10,761 nucleotides of DNA, from assembly GCF_938045405.1 (NCBI RefSeq), contig NZ_CALIMW010000274.1, positions 1-10,761 of the forward strand, read 5' to 3'. Positions 1 through 10,761 of this stretch are shown here, in pieces. The position numbers were made by a program, and so were the translations under genes. A model generated the notes under the pieces. That model saw only the letters and a program-made list of their open reading frames with translations, ran no database searches and had not been told where the DNA came from. This stretch comes from an uncultured Campylobacter sp. (lineage in GTDB: Bacteria > Campylobacterota > Campylobacteria > Campylobacterales > Campylobacteraceae). The stretch's first letter is position 1. Every line of letters begins with the position of its first letter.

Positions 1-94
1 CGAATTTAATGTCTGCTTGCCATTCGGGCGGGATTTTGAGGTTTTCCGTAGCCGTGGCAATGGTTTTGAAATTATTTATGAGAAAGGAAAAAGG
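1..94. other. Unresolved left-edge sequence
   Basis: This stretch precedes the first binding-protein gene and cannot be assigned. On the + strand the frame starting at position 3 is open and ends in TGA at 96-98, overlapping the ATG at 95. It would encode a short tail with a hydrophobic stretch (residues like ILRFSVAVAMVL, then basic), as expected for the C terminus of a membrane protein translationally coupled to the operon. On the - strand another open frame reads as a plausible protein segment (TENLKIPPEWQADIKF), but it has no ATG, GTG or TTG start inside the window. Only about 31 codons are visible, so neither reading is secure. No convincing promoter for the downstream operon was found here. 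Confidence 0.3.
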
Positions 95-904
95 ATGAAG
101 AAATTTCTCTTAAGTCTGCTTGTCGCAGCTTTAGCTAGTAGTGCGCTTTGCGCCAGATCGCTCTCCGAGATCAAAAGTAGCGGAGTGCTTAGAATAGGCG
201 TTTATGACGCGCAGCCGCCGTTTAGCAAGATAGAAGACGGCGTGCATCAGGGCTTTGAGGTTGATATGGCAAATGCCATCGCTAAAGATATGCTTCCATC
301 GGGCGGAAAGGTGGAGTTTACCTCCGTGCTTGCAAATCAACGTATAAAATTCCTACAAGAAGATAAGGTCGACGCGGTTATTGCAACTCTTACCGTAACT
401 CCGGAGCGCGAGAAGCAGATCGATTTTACGACCCCGTATTTTAGCGTCAATATAGGCATTTTGACCCGCGTCGAAGATAAGATTAAATCCTTAAATGAAT
501 TGCAAGATAAAACTATTTTAGTTCTTAGCGGCGGTACCGCAGAAACATACTTTGAAAAGCAAGGCTATAATATCGCCAGATGCGATAACGCAAACGCCTG
601 CTATAAGGCTCTAAAAGCTGGACAGGGCGACGGGTATGCCGATGATAACCTAGTCGTGCTGGCTTATCCGGTATTAGATAAAAAGGTTGAAGTAAATATC
701 AAAAATTTAGGCGCTTCGGATTTCTTAGCCATCGGCGTGAAAAAGGGCAATTCGGAGCTTTTGGATTTTCTAAACGGCGAGCTAATCAAGCTAAGCAAAG
801 AGGGCTTTTTCAAAAATTCGTTCGATAATTTCATCGAGCCTTACTACAAAGGAACTGCAGAGAAAAAGTATTTCTTGCTGGACGATCTTTATAGCTTGCT
901 GTAA
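95..904 (+). CDS. Amino-acid-type ABC transporter substrate-binding protein, paralog 1
   Basis: This is a periplasmic solute-binding protein of bacterial family 3 (SBP_bac_3), related to Campylobacter CjaA and PEB1. It should capture a polar amino acid or similar ligand and deliver it to an ABC permease. The ATG at 95 is preferred over an in-frame ATG at 17. It follows AGGAAAAAGG closely and gives a clean signal peptide, MKKFLLSLLV..., with a type I cleavage site after LCA at about residue 20. Visible family features are RIGVYDAQPPFS (34-44), the TxxR motif at 102-105 whose Arg usually holds the ligand carboxylate, and GYADDN (180-185), where an Asp usually holds the amino group. A C163-x5-C169 pair is shared with the three following paralogs, as is the C-terminal tail KKYFLLDDLYSLL. 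It is first of four genes; the next starts 20 bp downstream. The ligand is not deducible. Confidence 0.93.
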   Translation: MKKFLLSLLVAALASSALCARSLSEIKSSGVLRIGVYDAQPPFSKIEDGVHQGFEVDMANAIAKDMLPSGGKVEFTSVLANQRIKFLQEDKVDAVIATLTVTPEREKQIDFTTPYFSVNIGILTRVEDKIKSLNELQDKTILVLSGGTAETYFEKQGYNIARCDNANACYKALKAGQGDGYADDNLVVLAYPVLDKKVEVNIKNLGASDFLAIGVKKGNSELLDFLNGELIKLSKEGFFKNSFDNFIEPYYKGTAEKKYFLLDDLYSLL

Positions 905-924
905 TTTTTAAAAAGGGGGACGCT

Positions 925-1728
925 ATGAAAAAGATAATCTTGGCGTTGATGCTGGCTGTGTGCTCGCTTCTTAGCAACACTTTGACTCAAATCAAAGAAA
1001 AAGGGGTTATTCGAATCGGTATAGATGGCTCGTCTCCGCCGTTTAGCGTCGTTAAAGACGGCGAATATAGCGGCTTTGAGATACTCTTAATCGAAGGGCT
1101 TGTTAAAGAAATTTTCGGTGATAAAGGCAGCAAGATACAATATGTCGTAACGGTAGGCGATGACCGCATAAAAGCGGTGCAGGACAACAGAGTCGATTTA
1201 GATATCGCGCTAATCTCGGTTACGAAAGAGCGCGAGAAGCTGGTAGATTTCTCCGATCCATACTTTAGCGTAAATATCGGCGTGCTAACTCGTAGCGACG
1301 ATAATATCAGAAAGGTCTCCGATCTAAACGGAAAGACTATACTGGCGCAGCCCGGCACTACTGTGTTTGATTACTTTACGAAACAGGGCTATAACGTAGT
1401 ACCGTGTGCGAGCGCGAATGAATGCTTTAATGATCTAAAATCGGGTAAGGGCGACGGATACGGCGATGATAATCTACTTGTATTTGCTTACGCTGTAGTC
1501 GACCGCAAAGTCGAAGTAAATATCAAGAATTTAGGCTCGACGGACTTCCTGGCCATCGCGGTGCAAAAGGGCAATACCGAGCTGCTTAACGCGGTAAATG
1601 CGGGACTAATTGAGCTAAGTAAAAAGGGTTTTTTTACAAAAATTTTTGATGAGAGTATTGAGCCTTTTTATAAAGGCACCATTGATAAAAAGTATTTCTT
1701 GCTGGACGATCTTTACAGCTTGTTTTGA
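925..1728 (+). CDS. Amino-acid-type ABC transporter substrate-binding protein, paralog 2
   Basis: This is the second tandem family-3 periplasmic binding protein (267 aa). AAGGGGGA lies just before its ATG and it begins 20 bp after paralog 1, so cotranscription is likely. The N terminus is a signal peptide with probable type I cleavage near S17/N18. A Cys at 13 follows LAV, a poor lipobox because Val is unusual at -1. The TxxR motif is at 100-103 (TKER), the ligand-lobe motif GYGDDN at 178-183, and the cysteine pair at 161 and 167. It aligns without gaps to paralog 3 over all 267 residues, at about 74% identity by my hand count, so these two are the most recent duplicates. In the first pocket motif it reads GIDGSSPPF where paralogs 1 and 4 have an Asp one position later (YDAQPPF, QDSQPPF), which hints at a changed ligand preference. 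This is an inference from position only. Confidence 0.93.
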   Translation: MKKIILALMLAVCSLLSNTLTQIKEKGVIRIGIDGSSPPFSVVKDGEYSGFEILLIEGLVKEIFGDKGSKIQYVVTVGDDRIKAVQDNRVDLDIALISVTKEREKLVDFSDPYFSVNIGVLTRSDDNIRKVSDLNGKTILAQPGTTVFDYFTKQGYNVVPCASANECFNDLKSGKGDGYGDDNLLVFAYAVVDRKVEVNIKNLGSTDFLAIAVQKGNTELLNAVNAGLIELSKKGFFTKIFDESIEPFYKGTIDKKYFLLDDLYSLF

Positions 1729-4700
1729 TTTAAAGCGGCGATGGATGGGAAATTCTATTCGCTTGCGAAATTTTAGTAAAATTTAAAGGAATTTTATGAA
1801 AAAGATTATATTTGCGTTGTTAATCGCTTCATGTTCGTTATTTGCTAACTCTTTAGCGCAGATCAAAGAAAAAGGGCTCATTCGTATCGGAATAGACGGC
1901 TCACTGCCGCCGCTTAGCGTCTCCGAGGATGGAAGATATAGCGGTTTTGAAATTTCGCTTATTGAAGAGCTCGTGAAAGAAATTTTCGGCGATAAAGGTG
2001 GCAAAATCGAATATGTTGTAACTCTAGGCAACGACCGTATCACAGCCGTGCAAGATAACAAAGTTGATTTGGATATCGCAGCCATCACGGTTACGAAAGA
2101 GCGCGAGAAGCTAGTGGATTTTTCAAATCCCTACTTTAGCGTAAATATCGGCGTGCTAACTCGCACCGATGATAATATAAAAACCGTAGACGATTTACAA
2201 GATAAAGAAATTTTAGCAGAGCCTGGCACTACGGCTTTTGATTATTTTAATAAGGAAGGCTTTAAAGTTATCTCATGCGCTAGTTCTAGCGAATGCTTCC
2301 GTGCATTAAAATCCGGTCGCGGCAGCGGCTATGCAGACGATAATATGGTAGTTTTGGGCTATTCGGTCGTAGATCGCAAGGTAGAGGTAAATATCAAGAA
2401 TTTAGGCACATCGGACTTTTTAGCTATCGCGGTGCAAAAAGGCAACGATGACTTGCTAAACGCCTTAAACGACGGGCTTGTCAAGCTCAGCAAAAACGGC
2501 TTTTTCAAGAAAATTTTTAACGATAGCATAGATCCTTTTTACAAGGGAAAGGCTGAGAAAAAATATTTCTTGTTAGATGATCTTTATAAAATGTTTTAAT
2601 TCAAAGGACGAAATATGAAAAAAATTCTACTAAGTATTTTGCTAGGTGCTGGCGCGCTTTGCGCTAACTCATTAGCAGATATCAAGCAAGCAGGCGAAAT
2701 TCGCATAGGCTTGCAAGATTCCCAGCCTCCGTTTAGCTTCGATGATAACGGCACGCTAAAGGGCTTTGAGGTTGATTTGGCAAATGAGTTAGTTAAAAAT
2801 CTATTCGGCAATAAAAAGATCAAAATCGACTTTATCGCCGTAGCATCTAAAGATCGCGTTCCCTCACTGGAGCAAAACAAAGTAGATCTCATCATATCTA
2901 AGCTCACCGTCACAAAAGATCGCGTTCAGAAAGTCGATTTTTCTTACCCGTATTATTCAGTGCAAATTGGCGTGCTAAGCCGTAAGGATGATAATATTTC
3001 AAGAATCGATCAGATCGCGCATAAAAAAATTCTAAGCGTTAAGGGCACAACTGCCGAGGAGCACTTCAAAAACGCGGGCTATGAGATTGCTACATGTACC
3101 GACGCGAATGAGTGCGTCGCTAGGTTAAAGGCTGGCGAGGGCATAGGCTTTGCCGACGATAATACGGTCGTACTCGGATACGCTAGAAACGATGCCGCGC
3201 TGGATGCAAAAATCATCAACCTTGGCAAGGTAGATTATATCGCCGTCGCCCTATCTAAGGGCAATACCGAGCTGCTTGATGCGGTCAATAGCAGCCTGGT
3301 AAAAATGTATAAAGCGAAATTTTTCCATAAGGCTTTTGACGAGGATATCAAGCCATACTACGGCGGTAAGATCGATAAAAAGCACTTCACACTCGATGAG
3401 GTTTATAGCCTGTTTTAAATTTAGACGTATTTAAAATTTTAGGCGCCCTTTGACGTCCAAACATACCCGCAGCTGCGATATTTGATCGCAGCTTGCTTTG
3501 TCGCCAAGGCTTCAGCGGCATTTATAATTTAAATTCCGTATTTTTACGGGTCCGGTTGCGATATAAAATTTTATGAGATTTTGATATGCGGTTGCGAAAG
3601 AGTGTGGCTTCTAAAAGATAGTCGGTTGCGCGAAATTCTAATCCGAGTAGTAAAATTTTATATCCTTTTTCAGTTGCGTCGGCAGCACGTTAAATTTAGT
3701 CCTAAAAATTTTAGAAAAATGCGATAAATTATTATATCCGACCATTTTGGCGGCTTCGTTTACGCTGATTTGATCTAGACTCAATAGCTCTTTTGCAATC
3801 TCAAGCCGCTCATTTGTCAGCATCGCATAAACGCTCGTGCCGAAATATGCTTTAAAATCCCTTTTTAGTGCAAATTCGTTCGTAGCGCAAAGATGAGCGA
3901 GCTCTTTAATGCTAGGTGGATTTTGCATATTTTCGAGTAATATTTTCTTTGCTTTTTGAACTGTTTTTATGCGATTTTCATCAAGGCTAAGCGTATTTTC
4001 GGGCTCATTAAATTTATGAAAACTTCTATAAAGTATCTCTAAAATTTTACTTTCCATAAAAATTTCGCGTATTTTGCCGTCGTATATCGCGGCATTTTCG
4101 AGCTCTTTGAGAATAATATTTTGCACAGCGCTTATTTTAAATTTCTTCATGCAAACGGCTTGATCTAAATTCAAATTTTTTAAAATTCCCAGCTCATTTG
4201 CAAAAGCGGTGCTAAGCGCTATGCAGGAGCTTTTATAGTGTTTATTTTCAAGCTCGTGAACGCCACGCAATTTGCTTTGCATAGTTCCGAGCCAAAACTC
4301 ACCTTTATTCAAAACGAATTGATCTTTATCCGATCTGAAGCAGATAGGATTTTCGCCCGTATTGAAAAATAAAAATGAATAGCGGCTACCTCGCTCGTGG
4401 CGATGCAAAAGAAAATCTCTGCAAATTATATCGCTGCTATAATATCCTATCTCTCCGCCCGTATAAAAAGAGCTAAAGTCGAATTTTATACTTTCGCTTT
4501 CAAGCTCGGTTTTGTTATACCCACATTGCTTGGACGGCTCAATGTCGTTAGATATTTTTTGTAAAAAATCATCTAAACTTATCTCTTTACTCATCTTATC
4601 CCTTTAGCGTTTAAAATAATCCCTCTACCGTTTAGTATTTCTTGATAATGCATATCTTATTATAGTAAAATGAGTTTAAATTTTAATAAGAAAAGGGGCG

Positions 4701-7700
4701 TTTGTGCGCGCAATATATAAATTATCGCTGATTGCTGCTATAGCGACAGCCGGGATATCGAGTGAGATAGAAAAACAGGACAAAAGCGTAAATTTGGGTG
4801 AAATTACCGTAGTCAGTGCTACGGGCTATCGGCAAAATATCCAAGACGCACCCGCTTCTATCTCCGTTCTTACGCAAAAAGAGATACAAAAGCGCAACTA
4901 CCAAGATATCTCCGCAATGGTAGAGGACTTGCCGAGTGCCTTTACCGCAACGCTAGGTGCTGCATCGAGAAAAGGCATAAGCCTAAGAGGTCTATCTCAA
5001 AAGTATACAAAAATTTTAATCGACGGCAAGCCCGCGACCAGCGATAGCGCTTATAAAGGATTAAGAAGTATTGGCAGTAGCCAGAATTTCTTGCCTCCCG
5101 CAAATGTGATAGAGCGTATAGAGGTTATCCGCGGTCCTATGAGCTCGCTTTACGGCAGCGACGCTATGGGCGGAGTAATAAATATCATCACCAAGGGCTT
5201 TTCAAATGAGCTTAGCGGCAATGTAAACGGATACTATACTTTCGCTAAAAAATCGCAAATAAAAGGTGATTATCAAACGGGTTTTTATCTAAACGGAGCT
5301 ATCGTCCCGGACGTACTAGGTATCGCACTTTACGGCAGATTTTTTGAAAAGATAGAGGATAAAGAGCCTTATGCGAATAGAAATAATGAAGAGACGAATA
5401 TGGGCGCAAAACTGATGTATAACGTAACGCAAAATGATGAGGTAACGCTTGATTATCGTAAAGTAAATAATAAATTTAGGCGTACATACGGGCGTACGCG
5501 AACAACCTCTGGAGGCAATAACGATATTGCGAAAGAGGATATGAAAGGCTACACCGCAAGCCTGTCTCATCAGGGAAAATACGATAAGTTTATGATAGAT
5601 AGCTATGCAAATTACGATAGCATGAAAGAAAGCGGCGCCCAGGATCTGCGTCTTAGAACGACTACGCTAAATTCTAAAGGCTCATATTTTTTCGATTCAA
5701 ATGCTTTGAGTTTGGGCGTACAATACCGAAGCGAGAGATTAAACGAAGCCGCTACTACCGCAGATGAGGCAAATGTCAAAAGATGGGATTATTCGATCTA
5801 CGGCGAGGATGATTTTTATCTAACTGATGATTTAACGCTAACCGGCGGAATCAGATATAACCGCGATAAAGACTACGGCGGCCATATATCGCCGCGCGCT
5901 TATGCCGTTTATCGTTTAAACGAAAGCTTTTCTATTAAAGGCGGCGTTTCGACAGGATATTCAACTCCGGATATTAAGCAGCGTAGCGAGGGCCTTGCCT
6001 TGCCGTTTGCAGGAGGTCAGGGAGCGCAGATAGGCAGAAGCTCTTTAAAGCCTGAAAGCAGCATAAGCTACGAAGGCGGGTTTTCTTATGACGATAACGA
6101 TAAATTTAACTTTAGCGCTACTGCGTTTTATACCGAAATCAAAGATGGAATTTCTACCAAATTGATTTGCCGTCCAAGACCGGGAAATCCTTGCGTGCAT
6201 AACGGCAAAACTTATAGGCGCGGTATTTGGGATACTATAAATATCGGGGAAGCCGAGGTTAGGGGTCTAGAGCTAAGTAGCGATTATCAAATTTTAGATA
6301 ATTTGAAGCTGCATGCAAACTACGCCTATACGAAATCCGAGCAAAAAACGGGTAGCGAGAAGGGTAAAACCTTAAATAATTTTCCAATCCATTCGGTAAA
6401 GCTAGGATTTGATTACGACGTAAGCTCCAAGCTAAACTTATGGTCGCAAATAAATTATTATAGTAGGACGCGCGATAGCCTAAGCTACGATGAGGATATC
6501 CGCTCATACACGCTTTTTGATCTGGGCGCGAGCTATAAAGTTACAAAAGACGCAAGTTTAAATTTTACGCTTTATAACATATTCAACGAATTCGTACTAA
6601 CGCGCTCGGGAAATTATCAAATGATGGTTGTAGACGGGATGAAGGCGCAGGTTGGATTTAACGTGAACTTTTAAATTCGCGGCGCATAAATTTCGTCCGC
6701 GGATTTAAAATTTAAGGAAATTAATGGCGATTCTAAAAAGGAAAAAATTTTGGTTCAACGTCCATCTTGTTTTGACGCTTATATGTTGCGTGCCGATCTT
6801 AATCGTAGCCCTTAGCGGCGCTATTATCTCGTATCACGACGAGATTATAGATGCGTTAAATCAAAGCAAATCTTTCGTGAGCCCGAGCGGAAAAGACGCT
6901 CTTAAGCCCGCCGAAATTTTAAATATTTTCAGAAAAGCCAAGCCCGGTTTTACGCTCAGTTATTATAGAATTCCTCACAATAAAAATGAGGCGATTAGGC
7001 TTTCTGGCACAGATTCTAGCGGCGAGTTTAAATCATATTTTATAGATCCTTATAGCGGCGAAATTACTTCGGAAAACATAGGCGATACGTTTATCGGCGT
7101 AATACTAAACCTACATACCAATCTGGGATTTGGGCTAAGCAAAAACGAAACTCTGCGGCTAATAGGCAAAAATATCGTGGCGCTTAGCACGGTTATGTTT
7201 ATTTTGGTCTTAATTTCAGGCGTGGTGATCTATTATCCTAGCTTTAGAGGGAAAAATTTACGTGCATTTAGGATAAATTTTAAAGCGAGAGGTTACACGT
7301 TTTTATATAGCTTGCACGGCGCGGTCGGAGTTTTGCTGCTGCCCGTTTTGCTTACGATAAGCGCTAGCGGGCTTTATTGGTCGTATGATTGGATAGCCAA
7401 AATCACCAACAGAGCGCTAGGCGAAAAGGAAATTTTTAGAAAAACGAGTTTTACCGAAGTGCGAGGATTTTCGCTCGAGGATGAAGATAAAATTTTAAAT
7501 TTGCAGACGGCATTTGATATTTTTAAGCGTGAACGCGGTGAAAACTACGAATTCTTTAACATCATCGCCCAAAAAGATGGAGAAAATTTTATGATCTTTT
7601 ATTTCGATAAAGGCGAAGAGGGCGAAGAGCATATGAACACGATGAGTGTAAACGTTAAAAAGGGCATCTTGCGGCATGCTCGCTATGATGATGTGAAAAG

Positions 7701-10700
7701 CACCATGCCGCGCCCGTTTGCTATACATAAAGCCGTTTTGAGCGTGCATTCGGGCTATATCTTCGGCGAGGCGGGCAAGTTCTTATTTTGCGTAGCGGCG
7801 ATTTCAGCGTTATTCTTTATAGTTACGGGATTTTGGATGAGCATAAAAAGAATTTATAAGAAAAGATAAATCTATGAATTCAAAGCGGAGAGATAGCTTA
7901 TCCGCGGCGTAAATTTAAAATTTTATCCGAAGCAGTATCGCTTCTTTTCAGTTAATAAAATTTTATGTGTAGCGCTTTGAAATACCATGTGCAGAGCCTT
8001 TGTGAGCCTTGCGCCGCATCTTGATTTTATTAAATTTGCTTCGACGTTTCAACCGCGCTCATTTGTCGCTCATAAAATCCCTAATATTCTGCGCGAGCAT
8101 TTTTATTAGCCGTTTGCGGGCCTCGATGCTCGCCCATGCGATGTGAGGCGTGATGATGACGTTGCGGCGATTTTTCACGCGCAAAAGCGGATGATCCGCC
8201 CTCATCGGCTCTGTTTGCAGCACGTCAAGCGCCGTGCGTAGGCCTCGTTCGTCCACGGCGCGAGCCAGCGCGTCCTCATCTACGATGCCGCCGCGGCCGA
8301 AATTCATCAATATGGCTCCCTCTTTCATCTTCGCAAGCTCCGCCTCGCCGATCAATCCCGCCGTTTTTTCATTTAGCGGGGCGTGGATAGAAATGATATC
8401 GCATGCCCTCAAAAGCGCGTCCAGGCTCACTCTGGCAAACTCGCCGTTGTCGTTCGCGCCGCTAGTGGAGTAGTATCTCACGTTTGCGCCGAACGCAGCG
8501 GCGATGCGGGCGACCTTTTCGCCGATCTGTCCAAGTCCGATAACGCCGAATTCTTTGCCGTAAATTTCGTTGATGGGCGCGTCAATGTGAGTAAAAATTT
8601 CGCTCTCGCACCATTTGCCGCTGCTGCCGTAATCCGCGTAGTATCCGAGCGCGTTGGTTAGCGCAAACAGCGACGCGAATGTCTGCTGCACGACGCTGTT
8701 CGTCGAATAGCCGGCCACGTTTTTTACCGCGATACCGCGAGCCTGCGCGGCCTGCATGTCGATATTATTCGTGCCCGTGGCACTGACGCAGATCAGCTTA
8801 AGTGCGGTTTGCGCCATGATCTCGTCCGTGATTAGGACTTTGTTGGTTATGACGACGTCAGCGCCCGCTAGGCGCTGCGCAGTTTGCGCGGGCCCTGTCA
8901 TCTCGTAGCTTTCAAACTCGCCTAAGCTCGCGATCTCGCTAAGATCGGCATCGCTTCCCAGCGTCGCGGCATCCAAACATACGATTTTCATATTTCCCCC
9001 TTTGCGTTTTAAAATTTTAAGTCGTAGCAGTGCGGCCAAATTTAGCCGTTAAATTCCATTGCGCGATTCGGAGTGCAGCGCTTAAACGGCAAATTTTAAC
9101 TCTGCAAATTTAGCTATTGCGGAAATTTCTTGCAAAATTTTATTATTGCAAAATTTACTCTCGCAAAATTTAACTATCGCGAATTCTGCCCTCGCGAAAT
9201 TTAATGCTTGCAGCGCGCGGGGCGTTAAATTTTAAAATTCTAACTCGCGCCGGAGCAAGCGGTAAATTTTACTTCCGCTGAAATCCGCGTCTAAATTTAA
9301 AATTTCAATTTGTGCCGAAGCGAGAGACAAATTTAATCGCTGCTGCCGTTCGCGTTTAAATTTTAAAATTTAGCTCGCGCAAAACTTGCTCTACGCGGAA
9401 TTTTAGTTCACGCGAATTTGATCTGCTCAAAATTTTATCCGCGCAGAATTTTGGTCGCGCCGCTACGTTAAATTTTGCCGTAGCCTCCTAGCGTTAAATT
9501 TTGCTGCCGCCGAGCGGTAAATTTACCGCCGGCAGAGCCTTATCGCCAAAGCTATCGCCAAAATACTCCGCCTTAAAATTTCTCAAATTTTATAAAATTT
9601 GCTGCGCCGCTACTTTGCATCCTCGATGTAGTGCCCCACAAATTTTGAGAGATTATCAAGTATCTCGCCGCCCTTGCGGAAGCCCAGCGCACAGCCTTCG
9701 TATGCGAAAAACACCCCCGCTTGGTAGCTCTGGGCGCGCTCGTCTTTGTTTAGCTCGTAAAATTCCTGATATAAAAATTTCTGATTTCCGTATTCGCCGC
9801 CGTTTTCCTCTATCTTTCTGCCGTCTGCGTCGAAGATCGCCACGTTCGCCCCCTCGCGCGCCAAAAACGGCTTTTTGATCATCTTTTTGCCGATGATCGG
9901 CGAAAAGGAGCTTTGCAGCAGCAGCGGGTGGTTCGGATACAGATCCCATAGGATTTTCATAATCCCCTTGCTTTGGAAAAGCAGCGTGTATGCGGGGTTT
10001 AGAATGATCGCCTTTTGATTTTGCACGATGTTTTTTAAGATGAGCGCGAGCTCGCCCTCCTCGATCGCGATCGCCTCCCAAGGGATCAGCTTGAACCAAT
10101 ACTCGTAGTTTTCGCCGTCAAAAAACACGCCCTCTTCGTCGTTAAATTCCACCTCGTCCACGTAGGCAAAGCGCGTCTTAAAACCCGCATCCTCGGCGGT
10201 CTGCTGCAAAAGCTTCGTCGTCTTTTCGTCCTCGACGTTGCCCGCGACGCTGCTAAATAGAATTTTCCACCCTTCGTAAAATTTAGAAAAGTCCTCGAGC
10301 TCGCCGTCAAGCACCACGAGCCGCTTGAAATTATCGCGCAGCGCGTCGTAAAGGTCGTTGAACTGGCTCGCCTCGTCCATGCCGTTTTCTTTGAGCATCG
10401 CCCACTGGATGATCGCCGTCTCAAACACCGCCGTGGGCGTGTCGGCGTTAAATTCTATCAGCTTGATCGGCTTGCCGTCCAGCCCGCCCGCGAAATCGAA
10501 GCGCCCGTATAGGTGCCAGTGCACCTCGTTTTCCCAGCTTTGTTTGATGAGATCGACGAGGTTGAAGGGGATGCCGAGCTCGTGGAAGAGGTTGTTGTCG
10601 ATGACGTGCTGCGCGGCCGCGACAAACATCTCGTATAGCTCGTTCGCCGCTTCGTAATACGCATCCGCCTCTGCAGCGCTCACGCGCACGATCTCGTCGC

Positions 10701-10761
10701 TGACGTAAGAGGTCTCGTCGGCGTCCGTGTGCCAGTAAAAGCCGAGCTTTTCGAGATATTC

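Overview
The window looks like Campylobacterota chromosome, most likely a Campylobacter of the oral or gut group with higher GC. The genes resemble Campylobacter/Helicobacter families: CjaA-type binding proteins, a CirA/CfrA-like receptor and an HP0096-like dehydrogenase. The AAATTT / AAATTTTA words that I associate with this lineage are scattered everywhere. No tRNA, rRNA, CRISPR array, IS or phage gene was seen.

Layout. (1) Positions 95-3418, + strand: four consecutive paralogous periplasmic amino-acid-type solute-binding proteins (269, 267, 267 and 267 aa) in one probable operon, with no permease or ATPase gene visible. A hairpin at 3471-3493 probably ends it. (2) Positions 3638-7869: a probable iron/siderophore module. 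An AraC-family regulator (- strand) is divergent from a TonB-dependent outer-membrane receptor, which is followed by a PepSY-type four-helix inner-membrane protein. The 109-bp divergent intergenic region holds two 18-bp direct repeats 21 bp apart (AraC-operator geometry), a Fur-box-like sequence and a sigma70-like promoter, in that order toward the receptor. (3) Positions 8059-8991, - strand: a D-2-hydroxyacid dehydrogenase. (4) Positions 8992-9609: a gene-free tract packed with A3T3 words, containing degenerate tandem repeats of about 65 bp and two strong palindromes. (5) Position 9610 to the window end, - strand: a glutathionylspermidine-synthase-family (YgiC/YjfC-like) ATP-grasp protein, nearly complete but cut at its N terminus.

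How the parts may work together. The binding proteins probably deliver related amino acids or similar small polar ligands to a permease encoded elsewhere, and their pocket residues have begun to diverge. The regulator, receptor and PepSY protein would form a unit in which iron status (Fur) and a siderophore-sensing AraC protein jointly control uptake. The dehydrogenase and ATP-grasp genes appear to be independent housekeeping or accessory genes. They are visibly richer in G and C than the transporter half of the window.

I found no clear new defence or mobile system. The least explained items are the orphan binding-protein quartet, the compact dual operator and the A3T3 / 65-bp repeat tract.
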